In this document: in pieces, positions 17,379-26,095 of the stretch
Position numbering within the stretch: position 1 is the first letter of the stretch
Layout: each line of letters begins with the position of its first letter
Assembly: GCA_964457225.1 (NCBI GenBank)
Contig: CAYWEM010000001.1
Span: 310,001 to 374,000, forward strand
Direction of reading: 5' to 3'
DNA length: 64,000 nt
DNA from: CAYWEM01 sp964457225
Lineage (GTDB): Bacteria > Acidobacteriota > Aminicenantia > UBA2199
Made by a program: the position numbers and the translations under genes
Notes under the pieces: generated by a model
The model's input: only the letters and a program-made list of their open reading frames with translations
Databases searched by the model: none
What the model was told of the DNA's origin: nothing

Positions 17379-18050
17379 ATGAATGAAATAAACAACGTCA
17401 ACGGAAATACCGGGATAAGGGATTTGTGGGCCATCCTGAATGAAAACCGGCTGGAACAGCAGTCAGAACAAAACCCCGCCCAGTCGGGCTACATTCCAGG
17501 CAACGAAAACGACGACAGCACCATATCTATGACGGCCCGAGGTTTTGACGCCGTCCAGAACAGGATTTCCCCGGAAGATTCGGAAGCGCGCAATGGTCTG
17601 CGGGCCATGATCACCAGCATGGTAACCCGCGGCGAAAACCAGGTCACGGAGCGATTTTTCAACACCACCGACAACATGAGCCGGGAAGAGCTTTCAGGTT
17701 TCGCCGGCCAGGCAGGCGCCGTGGCCGAGCTTGACGACCAAAACACTCTCTCTTCCTGGATGGATCAGTTTATGGCCCTGCGCGAAAGAAACCTCGAACT
17801 AGGCAACAGTTTCGCCGCCGCGGTGAACAACATCCTTGAAATTGATTCAGAGCGGCAAGGCGGCGCTCCTGACAACACCAACAGCACCCTGCGCTCCGTA
17901 CTGGCCGTCTCCAACGACATGTCCCGCCGGGAAGAAGATGAAGGAATGCTGCGGGATTTTCTCAACCAGGTAAGTAATGCTGAAAACACCACCAACCTTT
18001 CCCTGGTTGTCAGCCAATCGTTTCAGCGTCTCAGCGGCGACCAGCGCTAA
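17379..18050 (+). CDS. Hypothetical helical protein, orphan
   Basis: I do not recognise this 223-residue protein. It has no Cys, no signal peptide and no membrane segment. It is rich in Asn, Glu, Ser and Met and is predicted by eye to be mostly helical, with a low-complexity N-terminal third (about residues 1-55) and two longer helical parts (about 60-150 and 160-223) containing several short NNI/NxT segments. The ATG at 17379 was chosen because the protein then begins MNEINNVNGN; an in-frame GTG at 17370 and TTG at 17367 also exist and no strong ribosome site distinguishes them. It stands alone between the divergent pst operon and a convergent peptidase gene, with an AT-rich TATAAT-bearing upstream region and its own terminator. 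The codon pattern looks like its neighbours, which supports a real gene. Confidence 0.75.
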   Translation: MNEINNVNGNTGIRDLWAILNENRLEQQSEQNPAQSGYIPGNENDDSTISMTARGFDAVQNRISPEDSEARNGLRAMITSMVTRGENQVTERFFNTTDNMSREELSGFAGQAGAVAELDDQNTLSSWMDQFMALRERNLELGNSFAAAVNNILEIDSERQGGAPDNTNSTLRSVLAVSNDMSRREEDEGMLRDFLNQVSNAENTTNLSLVVSQSFQRLSGDQR

Positions 18051-18070
18051 CAGCAGCAGGCTGTTTTTTT
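18049..18070 (+). terminator. Rho-independent terminator after the orphan gene
   Basis: An AACAGC arm beginning inside the TAA stop codon pairs with GCTGTT across a 5-base loop and runs directly into a stretch of seven T. Confidence 0.8.
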
Positions 18071-18105
18071 CCGATTTGTGACAGCTTGTTTGTTTTTCAG
18101 TCCGT

Positions 18106-20388
18106 TTACAAGCTGAAAGATTTTTTCAGCACCGTGGCCCGGCTGAAAAACCCGGTATCCGGAATCGCCCATTCCGGAAAATCCTCGGCCCCGGAAACAG
18201 CCGGCCAGCCCCAACTGAGTTCAAGTACTATCAATTCAGCTTCTTCACCCGGTTTTAACACCAATTCAAGCTTGATCCCCTGTCCGGGAGGCGCATGGTA
18301 ATTCAACCAGGTCATATTATTCGGTAATTCCGGTTTTTTACCATCGACACTGAGCTCATCCAGGATGACGCGGTCCGGCGTCATCAACATGAAGAGATCG
18401 GCACGCCGCGGTGAAACCAGCCGAAAAGAAAGCAGGCGCCGTCCATCGGGCAGTTTGCTTTGCTTCATTTCCCGCAATTCGACCGGGTTGACTTCAAGGG
18501 GCTTGGCCGGGTTCTTCAGCATGAGCCTGGAGGCTCCGGGAATTATTTCACTGATCGGTTCCAGCCTGGGTTCGGGGAAATAATCCCGGTTGGCCTCGTC
18601 GGGAAGAAGATTGGCCGAAGCCCAGAATGCCTGGTTACGATCAAGATCCTGCCAGAAAACCAGGTTGGAATGAAGCGGCCTTTCAGGAGTCGGTTTACTG
18701 GTCAGGTGCCCGTCGACCAGGGCAAAGACAAAAACCGCCAGCGCTGCCAGGAGAGGAAGCCTGTTCCGCAATTCACTCAGCCAATTCAGAGCCGGCAGGA
18801 GCAACATGATTGCCATCAGCAACAAGATCACCCCGGGCTCGGGCATGGCCAGGGAAAAGATGATGAAAATCATTGTCAACAAAGGAACCAGTAAAAAAAC
18901 CGCCGGCAGCATGGACAGCAACTGCAGCCCCCGGTGCAGACGGGGCCATTTTCCCGGCGACCAGTTCCCGAAAAAAGCGGCGCTCATAACGGCTACCGGC
19001 AGAAACAGCGGATAAATCAGCAGGTAAGCCGCGCCGGGCATGAACAAGTAAAGCGCCGCAGCCGCCAGGGAAAGCAGCAGCAGGGCTCCGGCATGCAGGT
19101 TTTCCCGGCCGAGTTTTTTCACGATCGGACCGTACAGGGATACGAATACGAGCAGGACCAGGCCGCCCAGCGCCCAGAAGTAGTAGGAGACATTGGCCGG
19201 GTTCATGGACAGGTGATGGCTGTACAATGGGTAAAAAGATCTGATCAGAAGCAATAACCCCTTGACCAGGAGTAAACAGACTGCCGCGGTCAACAAGTAA
19301 AACAGCATTGAAAAAAACAGGCCCGGGTAAGTCAGGCGACGCAGAGCCAGGCCGCGGTAAAGTGCCGAAATAAGCAGTGAGAGCAGGAGCAAAAGCCCCA
19401 ATAACAGCTTAGCGTTTGAAAAAACCAGCAGCCAGTGGCCGGCGGGATTGAAGTAGATCAGGTCTGGAGCCTTTGACCTGGAAATATCACGAAAACCGAA
19501 ATGGCGCACCAGGTCCATGATGTACTGGCCGTGATGCTGCAGGCTGCGCGGGTCAAGGCGCTCTGGAGTATCGGTCATGGCATGATAGTGCACGAAACCA
19601 TCGATCAGGGCTACATTGAACCCTGGATAACCGGCCTGCTTGAATACTGTGAAATCGGTATTGTTGGGCAATCTGCGGTAAGCCTCGTAAAACAGGGAAG
19701 CGGCAAAAGGCCGGGAAACGGCCTGGGCGTATTCACTTATCAGCCATCCGTTTTGCGGGCTGGTCTCAAAGGTAACACTGACACCGCGATTGCCGCGAGC
19801 CTCCAGGTTCAGCACCAGGGATTTTTTTTCAGCCAGTGCATGTTCCTCGACGTAGGCTTTGGCGCCGACCAGGCCTACTTCCTCGGCATCGCTGAACAAC
19901 AGGATCAGGTCGTTTTTCATGGCCGGATTGTGACGCATGGCCCGGGCAGCTTCCAGCATGGCCGCCACCGCCGCGCCGTTGTCCGCCGCACCGGGAGAAT
20001 TCGCCACCGAGTCGTAATGCCCGACCACCAGGACGGCCCCTGTCCCCTGGGTCCCCGGGAGGCGGCCGATGACATTGCGGATCATACCCCCGGTCAGATT
20101 CGAACCATACGGAGTCACGAAACTGCTTTCCTGGATTTCTGTTTCATAACCCAGTCTGTTCAATTCGGCCTCGATGTAAAGCATGACCCTCCGATGCTCC
20201 CCGCTGCCCATCGGCCGAGGTTCATGAGCGATCCGGTTCAGGTGGCGCATGGCCCTCACGGCCGAGAATTCCGACTTCGGGGCTGTAGCCTGTCGGACCT
20301 CAGGCGGTCGATAAAGATAAAGGGACAGGTATATGGAAAAAGCCAGCAGGCTCAGCATGAAAAGCGGATAGCCGCGCTTGGTTTTCAT
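18106..20388 (-). CDS. Membrane-anchored M28-family aminopeptidase with multi-span C-terminal domain
   Basis: The N-terminus has one membrane segment (about 8-26), followed by an M28 zinc peptidase domain (about 40-300). Metal ligands are visible: His124 and Asp126 (GHYDS), Asp136 (ADNGAAV), Glu169/Glu170 (SDAEEVG), Glu196 in NLEARG, and a His in VHYHAMTD (267 or 269). The NLEARG form, Glu instead of Asp, is the variant seen in the ER peptidase Fxna/ERMP1 group. After that come about eight membrane segments (330-580) and a soluble C-terminal beta-type domain. This combination also matches the Fxna-like group. The active site should face the periplasm, where it would trim peptides. It reads as a single gene converging on the orphan. 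Confidence 0.88.
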   Translation of the reverse strand: MKTKRGYPLFMLSLLAFSIYLSLYLYRPPEVRQATAPKSEFSAVRAMRHLNRIAHEPRPMGSGEHRRVMLYIEAELNRLGYETEIQESSFVTPYGSNLTGGMIRNVIGRLPGTQGTGAVLVVGHYDSVANSPGAADNGAAVAAMLEAARAMRHNPAMKNDLILLFSDAEEVGLVGAKAYVEEHALAEKKSLVLNLEARGNRGVSVTFETSPQNGWLISEYAQAVSRPFAASLFYEAYRRLPNNTDFTVFKQAGYPGFNVALIDGFVHYHAMTDTPERLDPRSLQHHGQYIMDLVRHFGFRDISRSKAPDLIYFNPAGHWLLVFSNAKLLLGLLLLLSLLISALYRGLALRRLTYPGLFFSMLFYLLTAAVCLLLVKGLLLLIRSFYPLYSHHLSMNPANVSYYFWALGGLVLLVFVSLYGPIVKKLGRENLHAGALLLLSLAAAALYLFMPGAAYLLIYPLFLPVAVMSAAFFGNWSPGKWPRLHRGLQLLSMLPAVFLLVPLLTMIFIIFSLAMPEPGVILLLMAIMLLLPALNWLSELRNRLPLLAALAVFVFALVDGHLTSKPTPERPLHSNLVFWQDLDRNQAFWASANLLPDEANRDYFPEPRLEPISEIIPGASRLMLKNPAKPLEVNPVELREMKQSKLPDGRRLLSFRLVSPRRADLFMLMTPDRVILDELSVDGKKPELPNNMTWLNYHAPPGQGIKLELVLKPGEEAELIVLELSWGWPAVSGAEDFPEWAIPDTGFFSRATVLKKSFSL

Positions 20389-20444
20389 GAATGGATTTTA
20401 ACCCAATCAGTTTTTTTAATAAACTGAAACAGACAACCGGGTTG

Positions 20445-20465
20445 AGAAAAAACCCCGGCCCGGGG
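20445..20465 (-). terminator. Rho-independent terminator after the TonB receptor gene
   Basis: On the minus strand, arms CCCCG and CGGGG with a 3-base loop lead straight into TTTTTT. It lies about 58 bases past the receptor stop codon. Confidence 0.75.
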
Positions 20466-20522
20466 AAAGCTTTATAAGTTTAACTTCAGAACCTCTTTCA
20501 GCTTTTCCGGGCCGATGGTTTT

Positions 20523-22370
20523 TCAGAAAGTAATATCGAGACCGAAGTGAATTCTGCGGCCCGGGGCCCGGTAGCCGAATATTTCCTCGTAGCGTTGATC
20601 GAAAACGTTCAGAACTTTCAGATAAAAACTGGCCTGGCGATGCAGGCGCAGGCCGGCGGCGGCTGAAAACACGGCGAAACCAGCCGCATCGACCGTGATC
20701 CAGTTAAGCTCATCGTAGTCTTTCCTGCCGCCGACCAGTCTGGCGAAAGCATTGAGATAGAACCTGCGGAAATCCAAATGCAACCGGGCCTGGATCAGGT
20801 GCCCTGGACGACGCAGCAGCTCTTCACCGCTGATTTCATTCCTGGCGGTCATTTTCTGCCAGGAGAGGGTGATGAAATGGGGACCCAGGTCAAGACGAGG
20901 CTGCAGCTGCCAGCCGCGCACCAGGTCGCGGCTGGAATTGGCCAGGCGGTAAGCCGCGTAATCGAAAACGATCAGTTCCCTGAATGAAGTATTGAAATAA
21001 CCGGCGCGCAGGGAAAAGGCTCCCCTGGCCAGGCTGAATCCTGCTTCGAAATTCAGCGATTTCTCGGGCTGCAGATCCGGGTTGCCCCAGGGCGAAGCCA
21101 GTTCCACCGGCTTGGGAGAACGGTAACCAAAGCTGTTTACGGCGTAAAGACCAAGCAAAAAACCGTTTTCCAGGCGCCAGGTATGGGCGGCGGAAAAGCG
21201 CGGTGAAAGATGAAAACCGCTCCCCTGGTAGGAATCGGCGCGCAAGGCGGCCTGCAGGTTCCAGCCTTTATCCCGGAAAATCTGCTGCAGCCAGAAAGAC
21301 CTACTGTTAAAGGCGTAAGCATCGAAACTCTGGTAGCCGGCCGAGTATTCATCAATAACGGCCCGGTTCAGTTCCAGGCCGAGCACCGTCGGAGACAACT
21401 CGTTCAGCCAGTTACCCAGCAGCCTGGTTCTGAACTGGAAGTTGTCCGAGCGGGTACGGTAATCTCCGCCCCAGGGATCGTCTTCATCCTCAAGTTCGTA
21501 GTCCCTGCGGTAATATCCGGCAGTCAGTTCAAGCGAAGTTTTCGGGCCGGCCTGAAAATGCAGGGGCAGGCCGAGTACCAGCAAACCGCTGTTGGCGCGC
21601 CTGTCGGGCGAAGGAAAACCGTAGTTCAGGGGGATGCCGAGATCCGCCCGGTTCAGGTAGAAAAAGGGTTCGGCCCGCCAAGCCCCGTGGCGCAGTTCAA
21701 AACCCAGCAGGGCGTTTTGCGAACTGAAATCTGAATTCTGCATTTCTCCGGCGGTCTGGAAGTGATCATAGGCCAGGGTCAGGCCGCCGATCCGGCCCAG
21801 GGGCAGTCCCCAGGAAAGCCGGCCGTTGTAGGAACCGGCTCCGCCGGCGCCCAGGGAAAGCCGGCCGCCTTGCACTGACCCGGTGACCAGGTTAACCGTG
21901 CCGCCCATGGCATCAGACCCGTACAAGCCGCTGTAAGGGCCCTCAACGATTTCAACCTGCTGGAACACTCCCGGAGCCAGCCCGGCCAAATCCAGGGACA
22001 GGGCGGCAGGATCGTTGATGCGCACGCCGTTGATCATGTAGAGCACGTGCTTGGCCGAGGCCCCTCGCACGTACCCGGAGGACAACTGGCCGTATTCTCC
22101 ACTGCCCAAAGTCAGCACGCCCGGGGCCAGGTTCAGCGCCTCGTTAAGGGTGAAAGCCCTGCTCCCGGCGATTTCCTCGGCAGTCAGCAGCAGCAGGGGT
22201 GTGACCGGAGCTTCAAACTTTTCCTGAATGCCGGAGGCGGTCACCACCACGTATTCCCGGACCGCACCGGTTTCCGTTTCCTTTTCCTTTTCCCGGGCCT
22301 CTTTTTCCGCTTCCAGGGGAACCAGGCCCAGGACGCACAACAGCACTAAGCAGAGTGCGATTTTTCTCAT
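20523..22370 (-). CDS. btuB: TonB-dependent outer-membrane receptor, cobalamin-regulated (BtuB-like)
   Basis: The 615 residues comprise a signal peptide (MRKIALCLVLLCVLGLVPLEA), a TonB-box-like segment (EYVVVTAS), a plug domain (about 45-165) with LNEALNLAPGV, SGYVRGASAKHVLYMINGVRIND, VEIVEGPYSGLYGSDAMGG and VNLVTG, then a 22-strand type barrel ending in Phe (HFGLDITF). The ATG at 22370 is preferred over one 15 bases upstream because GGAGG lies 8 bases before it. The long leader contains a cobalamin riboswitch, so this receptor most likely imports vitamin B12 or a related corrinoid. No btuCDF genes are adjacent. Confidence 0.92.
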   Translation of the reverse strand: MRKIALCLVLLCVLGLVPLEAEKEAREKEKETETGAVREYVVVTASGIQEKFEAPVTPLLLLTAEEIAGSRAFTLNEALNLAPGVLTLGSGEYGQLSSGYVRGASAKHVLYMINGVRINDPAALSLDLAGLAPGVFQQVEIVEGPYSGLYGSDAMGGTVNLVTGSVQGGRLSLGAGGAGSYNGRLSWGLPLGRIGGLTLAYDHFQTAGEMQNSDFSSQNALLGFELRHGAWRAEPFFYLNRADLGIPLNYGFPSPDRRANSGLLVLGLPLHFQAGPKTSLELTAGYYRRDYELEDEDDPWGGDYRTRSDNFQFRTRLLGNWLNELSPTVLGLELNRAVIDEYSAGYQSFDAYAFNSRSFWLQQIFRDKGWNLQAALRADSYQGSGFHLSPRFSAAHTWRLENGFLLGLYAVNSFGYRSPKPVELASPWGNPDLQPEKSLNFEAGFSLARGAFSLRAGYFNTSFRELIVFDYAAYRLANSSRDLVRGWQLQPRLDLGPHFITLSWQKMTARNEISGEELLRRPGHLIQARLHLDFRRFYLNAFARLVGGRKDYDELNWITVDAAGFAVFSAAAGLRLHRQASFYLKVLNVFDQRYEEIFGYRAPGRRIHFGLDITF

Positions 22371-22419
22371 GAAAAGCACCTCCATGTTTAAAATGGGAGG
22401 GATGTTTTTACGGTCCCGC

Positions 22420-22594
22420 CTCTCCCTCCGAAAGGAAGACCTTTGGGGTTTTCGGGCAGGTTTTCCGGCTCACAGATCATCCTCCGGGTCCGCCTTCCCG
22501 TCTGAAAGACAGTGGCATTAAGGACCCTTCGTCCCTGTTCACGGCTGCGGGGGCAGCGATGGTTTCGACCACACTTCCCTGACACCCGATAACC
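22420..22594 (-). ncRNA. Cobalamin (AdoCbl-type) riboswitch
   Basis: Reading the minus strand, the leader contains the conserved elements in order: GGGAAG with GGT, the CGCTGCCCCCGC segment, GCCACTG, and the B12-box form GAGCCGGAAAACCTGCC (22457-22473). Downstream, GC-rich segments near 22405-22440 could pair with the region ahead of the GGAGG ribosome site. B12 binding would be expected to lower expression of the downstream receptor. Ends are approximate. Confidence 0.9.
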
Positions 22595-22600
22595 GCCGGC

Positions 22601-22629
22601 AATATAACACGCTCCCTTCAGCCTGTCAA
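22601..22629 (-). promoter_or_regulatory. Sigma-70-type promoter of the riboswitch-receptor transcript
   Basis: On the minus strand TTGACA (22624-22629) and TATATT (22601-22606) are 17 bases apart. Transcription would start near 22594, just before the first conserved riboswitch element, which agrees well with the riboswitch call. Confidence 0.78.
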
Positions 22630-22754
22630 CCTTTGCCGACTTGCATAATCTCCACCCGCATTGGAAAACCTAAGGCGGGGTTTTTTGGTGCGGTCGGGTC
22701 TGCGCTTGTCTGCTGAAAAAAACAATACTATTATTGATCTGTTCAGGAGGATCG

Positions 22755-22997
22755 ATGGGTTCAATTTCGGTGATCGTCTTCACCAGCCCCGGCTGTTCAT
22801 GGTGCCGGACGGCCAAGGAACACCTGCGCAGACACCAAGTATCCTTCCGCGAAGTGGACATCTCGCGCGACGAACGGGCGGCCCGCGACCTGCAGCGCAT
22901 GACCGGCCAGACCGGGGTGCCGGTGATCATGATCAACAACCGGCCGGTGGTCGGCTTTAAAAAGGATGAAATAAACCGTCTGCTCGGCATAAAATGA
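22755..22997 (+). CDS. Glutaredoxin-like thiol-disulfide protein
   Basis: An 80-residue thioredoxin-fold protein with the redox motif Cys14-Ser-Trp-Cys17 after a first strand (SVIVFTSPG), a cis-Pro in GVPVIMINN and the VVGF segment before the last helix. These match the small glutaredoxin-like (YruB/NrdH-like) group. The ATG is preceded by AGGAGG. The frame upstream of this ATG is not needed. It may reduce disulfides in the cytoplasm; no ribonucleotide reductase gene is close. Confidence 0.88.
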   Translation: MGSISVIVFTSPGCSWCRTAKEHLRRHQVSFREVDISRDERAARDLQRMTGQTGVPVIMINNRPVVGFKKDEINRLLGIK

Positions 22998-23120
22998 TTA
23001 TTAGTTCTCTTTTTCCATAGTCTTCTGAAAATCTTCCAGGCATAATACCCTGATCCAAATGCAGACAACTTTTTATCGATTTTTTTCGTAAAAGACTTTG
23101 AAAAACCGCAGGAAGTGAAA

Positions 23121-23846
23121 ATGATAGAAATATCCCGGGTCAGCAAGAGTTACAACAAAGGAGAAATCAGGGCGGTTGACGAACTCAGCCTGACCGTCAA
23201 CCCGGGGGAAGTATTCGGCTTCCTGGGACCAAACGGCGCCGGCAAGACAACCACTATCAAGATGATCGTGGGCATACTGCAGCAGGACTCGGGAAGCATC
23301 AAGGTCGCCGGTCATGACACCCTGAAGGAGCCGCTGGTCTGCAAATCCCTGAGCGCCTACGTGCCGGACGCGGCCGAAATCTACGAAAGGCTGACCGGCC
23401 GGGAATACCTCAACTTCATCGCCGACGTCTACCGGGTTCCCCTACCGGAACGCAGGCTCAGGGCCGAGAAGTGGCTTCAGGCTTTCGAGTTGGGCTCCGT
23501 GCTACTTGATCCCATCCAGACCTATTCTCATGGCATGCGCCAGAAGATAGTACTCAGCGCGGCCCTGATGGTCGAACCCCGGGTCTTCATCCTGGATGAG
23601 CCTCTCAGCGGACTGGATCCCCGTTCGGCCCATCACCTCAAGGAAGCCATGCGCGAACACTGCCGGCGCGGCGGCACCCTCTTCTTCTCGACCCATATCA
23701 TGGAAGTGGCTGAAAAGTTCTGCGACCGCATCGCCATCATCAACAAGGGCCGGCTCTGCGCCTGCGGCACCCTGGAGGAACTGCGGCGGGCGGCCCGTGA
23801 TTCGGCCTCCCTGGAAAACATCTTCCTGGAGCTGACCGCAACATGA
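23121..23846 (+). CDS. ABC transporter ATP-binding protein
   Basis: The 241 residues have Walker A GPNGAGKTT, the signature in the variant form YSHGMRQKI (SHGM in place of SGGQ, common in ABC-2 exporters), Walker B FILDEPLSGLDP and the switch His in STHIMEV. A short C-terminus ends in NIFLEL. The ATG at 23121 has AGGA upstream; a GTG two codons earlier is possible. It overlaps the following permease gene by 4 bp (ATGA), so the two make one exporter or membrane-handling complex. The substrate cannot be read from the sequence. Confidence 0.93.
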   Translation: MIEISRVSKSYNKGEIRAVDELSLTVNPGEVFGFLGPNGAGKTTTIKMIVGILQQDSGSIKVAGHDTLKEPLVCKSLSAYVPDAAEIYERLTGREYLNFIADVYRVPLPERRLRAEKWLQAFELGSVLLDPIQTYSHGMRQKIVLSAALMVEPRVFILDEPLSGLDPRSAHHLKEAMREHCRRGGTLFFSTHIMEVAEKFCDRIAIINKGRLCACGTLEELRRAARDSASLENIFLELTAT

Positions 23847-25510
23847 AAAACATGCTGGCCCTGCTCAAAGCCGGACTGAGGCAGAACTTCGGGCTGTCGG
23901 TGATTCGCCACCGCCTGTTCAGGCAGAAAAAAGACCTGTGGTTTATTCCCCTGGTTTTCTTCGCCCTGATCGGCCTGACCGTGCTCATATATCTGTACAT
24001 GGATTTCCTGGCATATCTTTTCAGAACCCTGCAGGCAATGAGGCAGGAGAAAGCCCTGCTGACTCTGACCATATTGACCGGCCAGTTCTTTATCCTGGTC
24101 TTCGGACTTTTTTACGTACTGTCTGCTTTTTACTTCTCCCGCGACCTCGAATTCCTGGTCAGCCTGCCCGCCCGGCCCTTCGCCGTGCTGGGAGCTAAAT
24201 TCGGAGTCATCATGGTCAACGAATACCTGACCGTGATCCTGCTGCTTGCACCAGCCTTCGCGGTTTACGGCGGCATGTCCGGCAAGGGTCTTTTCTACTG
24301 GCTGTCGGCCGGACTGGTTTTTCTGCTGCTGCCTGTCATTCCGCTGGCCCTGGCCGGAATACTGGTCATGGTCATGATGAGGCTGGTCAACGTCAGCCGC
24401 AAGAAGGATTTCTTTATCCTGGCCGGCTCCCTGGTACTGCTCGGCCTGGTACTTTTTCTGCAACTTGGATTGAGCTCAGGCCGCAATCCCGAGGAAATGA
24501 TGACCTTGTTGACTTCTTCCGACGGCCTGATGAGGGTGATCGGGGAAAAGTTTCCACCCTGCATCTGGGCCGCCGACCTGCTGGCCGAGGGTTTCAGCTC
24601 CGCCGGACTGCGCGCCCTGCTGTTGTTCTGCGCTGTTTCGGCCGCAGTGCTTTTACTGATGCTGTTGGCCGCGGAAAAACTCTTTTACCGTGGACTGATC
24701 GGCATTTCCGAAACCTCGGGCCGCAGGCGCAAAGCGGGAGCCGCTGACCCGCAAACACTCTTTGCCGGGCGGCTCAGCCCGTTGCTGAGCATTCTGGCCA
24801 GGGAATGGAAAATCATGAACCGCACTCCGATCTTCCTTTTAAACGGCATACTTTCGGTGGTGCTGATCCCGCTGGTGCTTTTTCTGATGTTGCGCGGCGA
24901 AACAGCCTCAGGCTCAATCGCAATACTGAAAATGCTGGGCTCGGGAGACCGATCTGCTGAAATAGTATTCTGCGCCGTTTTTTTCATCATCTGCGGCAGT
25001 ATGAACGGCACGGCTTCTTCCGCTTTTTCCCGCGAGGGGCGGAATTTCTGGATTTCAAAGGTGATTCCGGTAAACCCGGGACTTCAAGTACGGGCCAAGT
25101 TTCTCCACTCCTACCTGGTTTCCCTGCTTGGTACTTTCGGCGGCTCCCTGGTGGCCCTGATCGTCCTCAAGCTGAGCTGGCAGAGCGTGCTTCCGGCCGC
25201 CCTGCTGGCCCTGGCCGGCGGAGTCCTGCTGACCGCGTTAAACATGGCCGTTGACCTGGCCAGGCCCCTGCTGCAATGGACCAGTCCGCAAAGGGCCATC
25301 AAGCAGAACCTGAACGTGGTAATGGCCATGGTCCTGGATTTCCTGATCCTGTACGCCTTTTTTCAGCTATACAAGCTTCTGCGCGGACTGGGTGTCGATG
25401 GAAATCAGTTGACCTTGCTCCTGTTGTTGATACTGCTGGGTTCAGCACTGCTGGCCGTTTCCACCCTGGAGAAAACAGCCGTTCGGCGTTACCTGTCCAT
25501 CAGCGCCTGA
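23843..25510 (+). CDS. Putative ABC exporter permease
   Basis: A 555-residue polytopic protein with roughly twelve membrane segments and no soluble enzymatic domain. The segment FSRDLEFLVSLPARPFAVLGAKF resembles the loop after the first membrane pair in the large putative ABC exporter permeases of the ABC-2 superfamily. A second similar loop, FWISKVIPVNPGLQVRAKF, occurs in the second half, which suggests an internal duplication. It is translationally coupled to the ATPase. Substrate unknown. Confidence 0.85.
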   Translation: MKNMLALLKAGLRQNFGLSVIRHRLFRQKKDLWFIPLVFFALIGLTVLIYLYMDFLAYLFRTLQAMRQEKALLTLTILTGQFFILVFGLFYVLSAFYFSRDLEFLVSLPARPFAVLGAKFGVIMVNEYLTVILLLAPAFAVYGGMSGKGLFYWLSAGLVFLLLPVIPLALAGILVMVMMRLVNVSRKKDFFILAGSLVLLGLVLFLQLGLSSGRNPEEMMTLLTSSDGLMRVIGEKFPPCIWAADLLAEGFSSAGLRALLLFCAVSAAVLLLMLLAAEKLFYRGLIGISETSGRRRKAGAADPQTLFAGRLSPLLSILAREWKIMNRTPIFLLNGILSVVLIPLVLFLMLRGETASGSIAILKMLGSGDRSAEIVFCAVFFIICGSMNGTASSAFSREGRNFWISKVIPVNPGLQVRAKFLHSYLVSLLGTFGGSLVALIVLKLSWQSVLPAALLALAGGVLLTALNMAVDLARPLLQWTSPQRAIKQNLNVVMAMVLDFLILYAFFQLYKLLRGLGVDGNQLTLLLLLILLGSALLAVSTLEKTAVRRYLSISA

Positions 25511-25530
25511 ATTGATGATCCCTGTATATA

Positions 25531-25995
25531 TCAGGTGCCGGAGCTTTCCCGCTTGCTGAAGTAATTGATATCGGAGTGTTTACTGAAACCAAGGGCCAGA
25601 AACAGTTCCTGCGACGGCATGTTGTCAGCCTCGATCAGGGCTCCGGTTATGGCGATGCCCTGCTCCCGCAGCCAGGCTTCGGCACGGCGGATCAGTTCCC
25701 CGGCCAGGCCCTGCCTCCTCATGGCTGGATCAACAGCCAGCCGGTTAATCCAGCCTTTTCGCCCCTCGTGATTCACCAGCACCACCCCAACCAGGAATGC
25801 GGACTGCCAGGCGCCCAGGAAGAGTGAATCGCCCCGTTCCATTTCAGCCGCGATGCGGTCCGGCCTGTCCCGGCCCTGCTCCCGGATCGACAACCCGGCC
25901 CGGCGCCACAATTCGAGCAATTCAGGAACATCGGTTTCGGCCAGGGCCCGGAATTCGATTTCTTTCCCGCTTGGATTACCGTGAATAATGCTCAT
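25531..25995 (-). CDS. GNAT-family N-acetyltransferase
   Basis: A 154-residue single-domain GNAT protein. The acetyl-CoA binding motif A is visible as INRLAVDPAMRRQGLAGELIRRAEAWL, followed by motif B with an Asn-rich turn (EADNMPSQELFLALGF). The N-terminal strand FRALAETDVPELLELW is typical. The end has a KHSDINYFSK strand, as in small-molecule acetyltransferases. No ribosome site is seen before the ATG. The target is unknown. It converges with the ABC permease gene. Confidence 0.9.
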   Translation of the reverse strand: MSIIHGNPSGKEIEFRALAETDVPELLELWRRAGLSIREQGRDRPDRIAAEMERGDSLFLGAWQSAFLVGVVLVNHEGRKGWINRLAVDPAMRRQGLAGELIRRAEAWLREQGIAITGALIEADNMPSQELFLALGFSKHSDINYFSKRESSGT

Positions 25996-26095
25996 CTTTT
26001 GCCGTTATCCCTATGCCGATGATATGAAAAGACTGTTTCCATGTCAAGGCAGGCGCAAACACAGCCGATCCTGAACAAACCAGGCAGTAATTCTT

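Noticed and set aside
22661..22960. 99-codon plus-strand frame overlapping the glutaredoxin gene
   Set aside because: Different frame from the CxxC protein, which has AGGAGG before its ATG; the other frame shows no conserved pattern.
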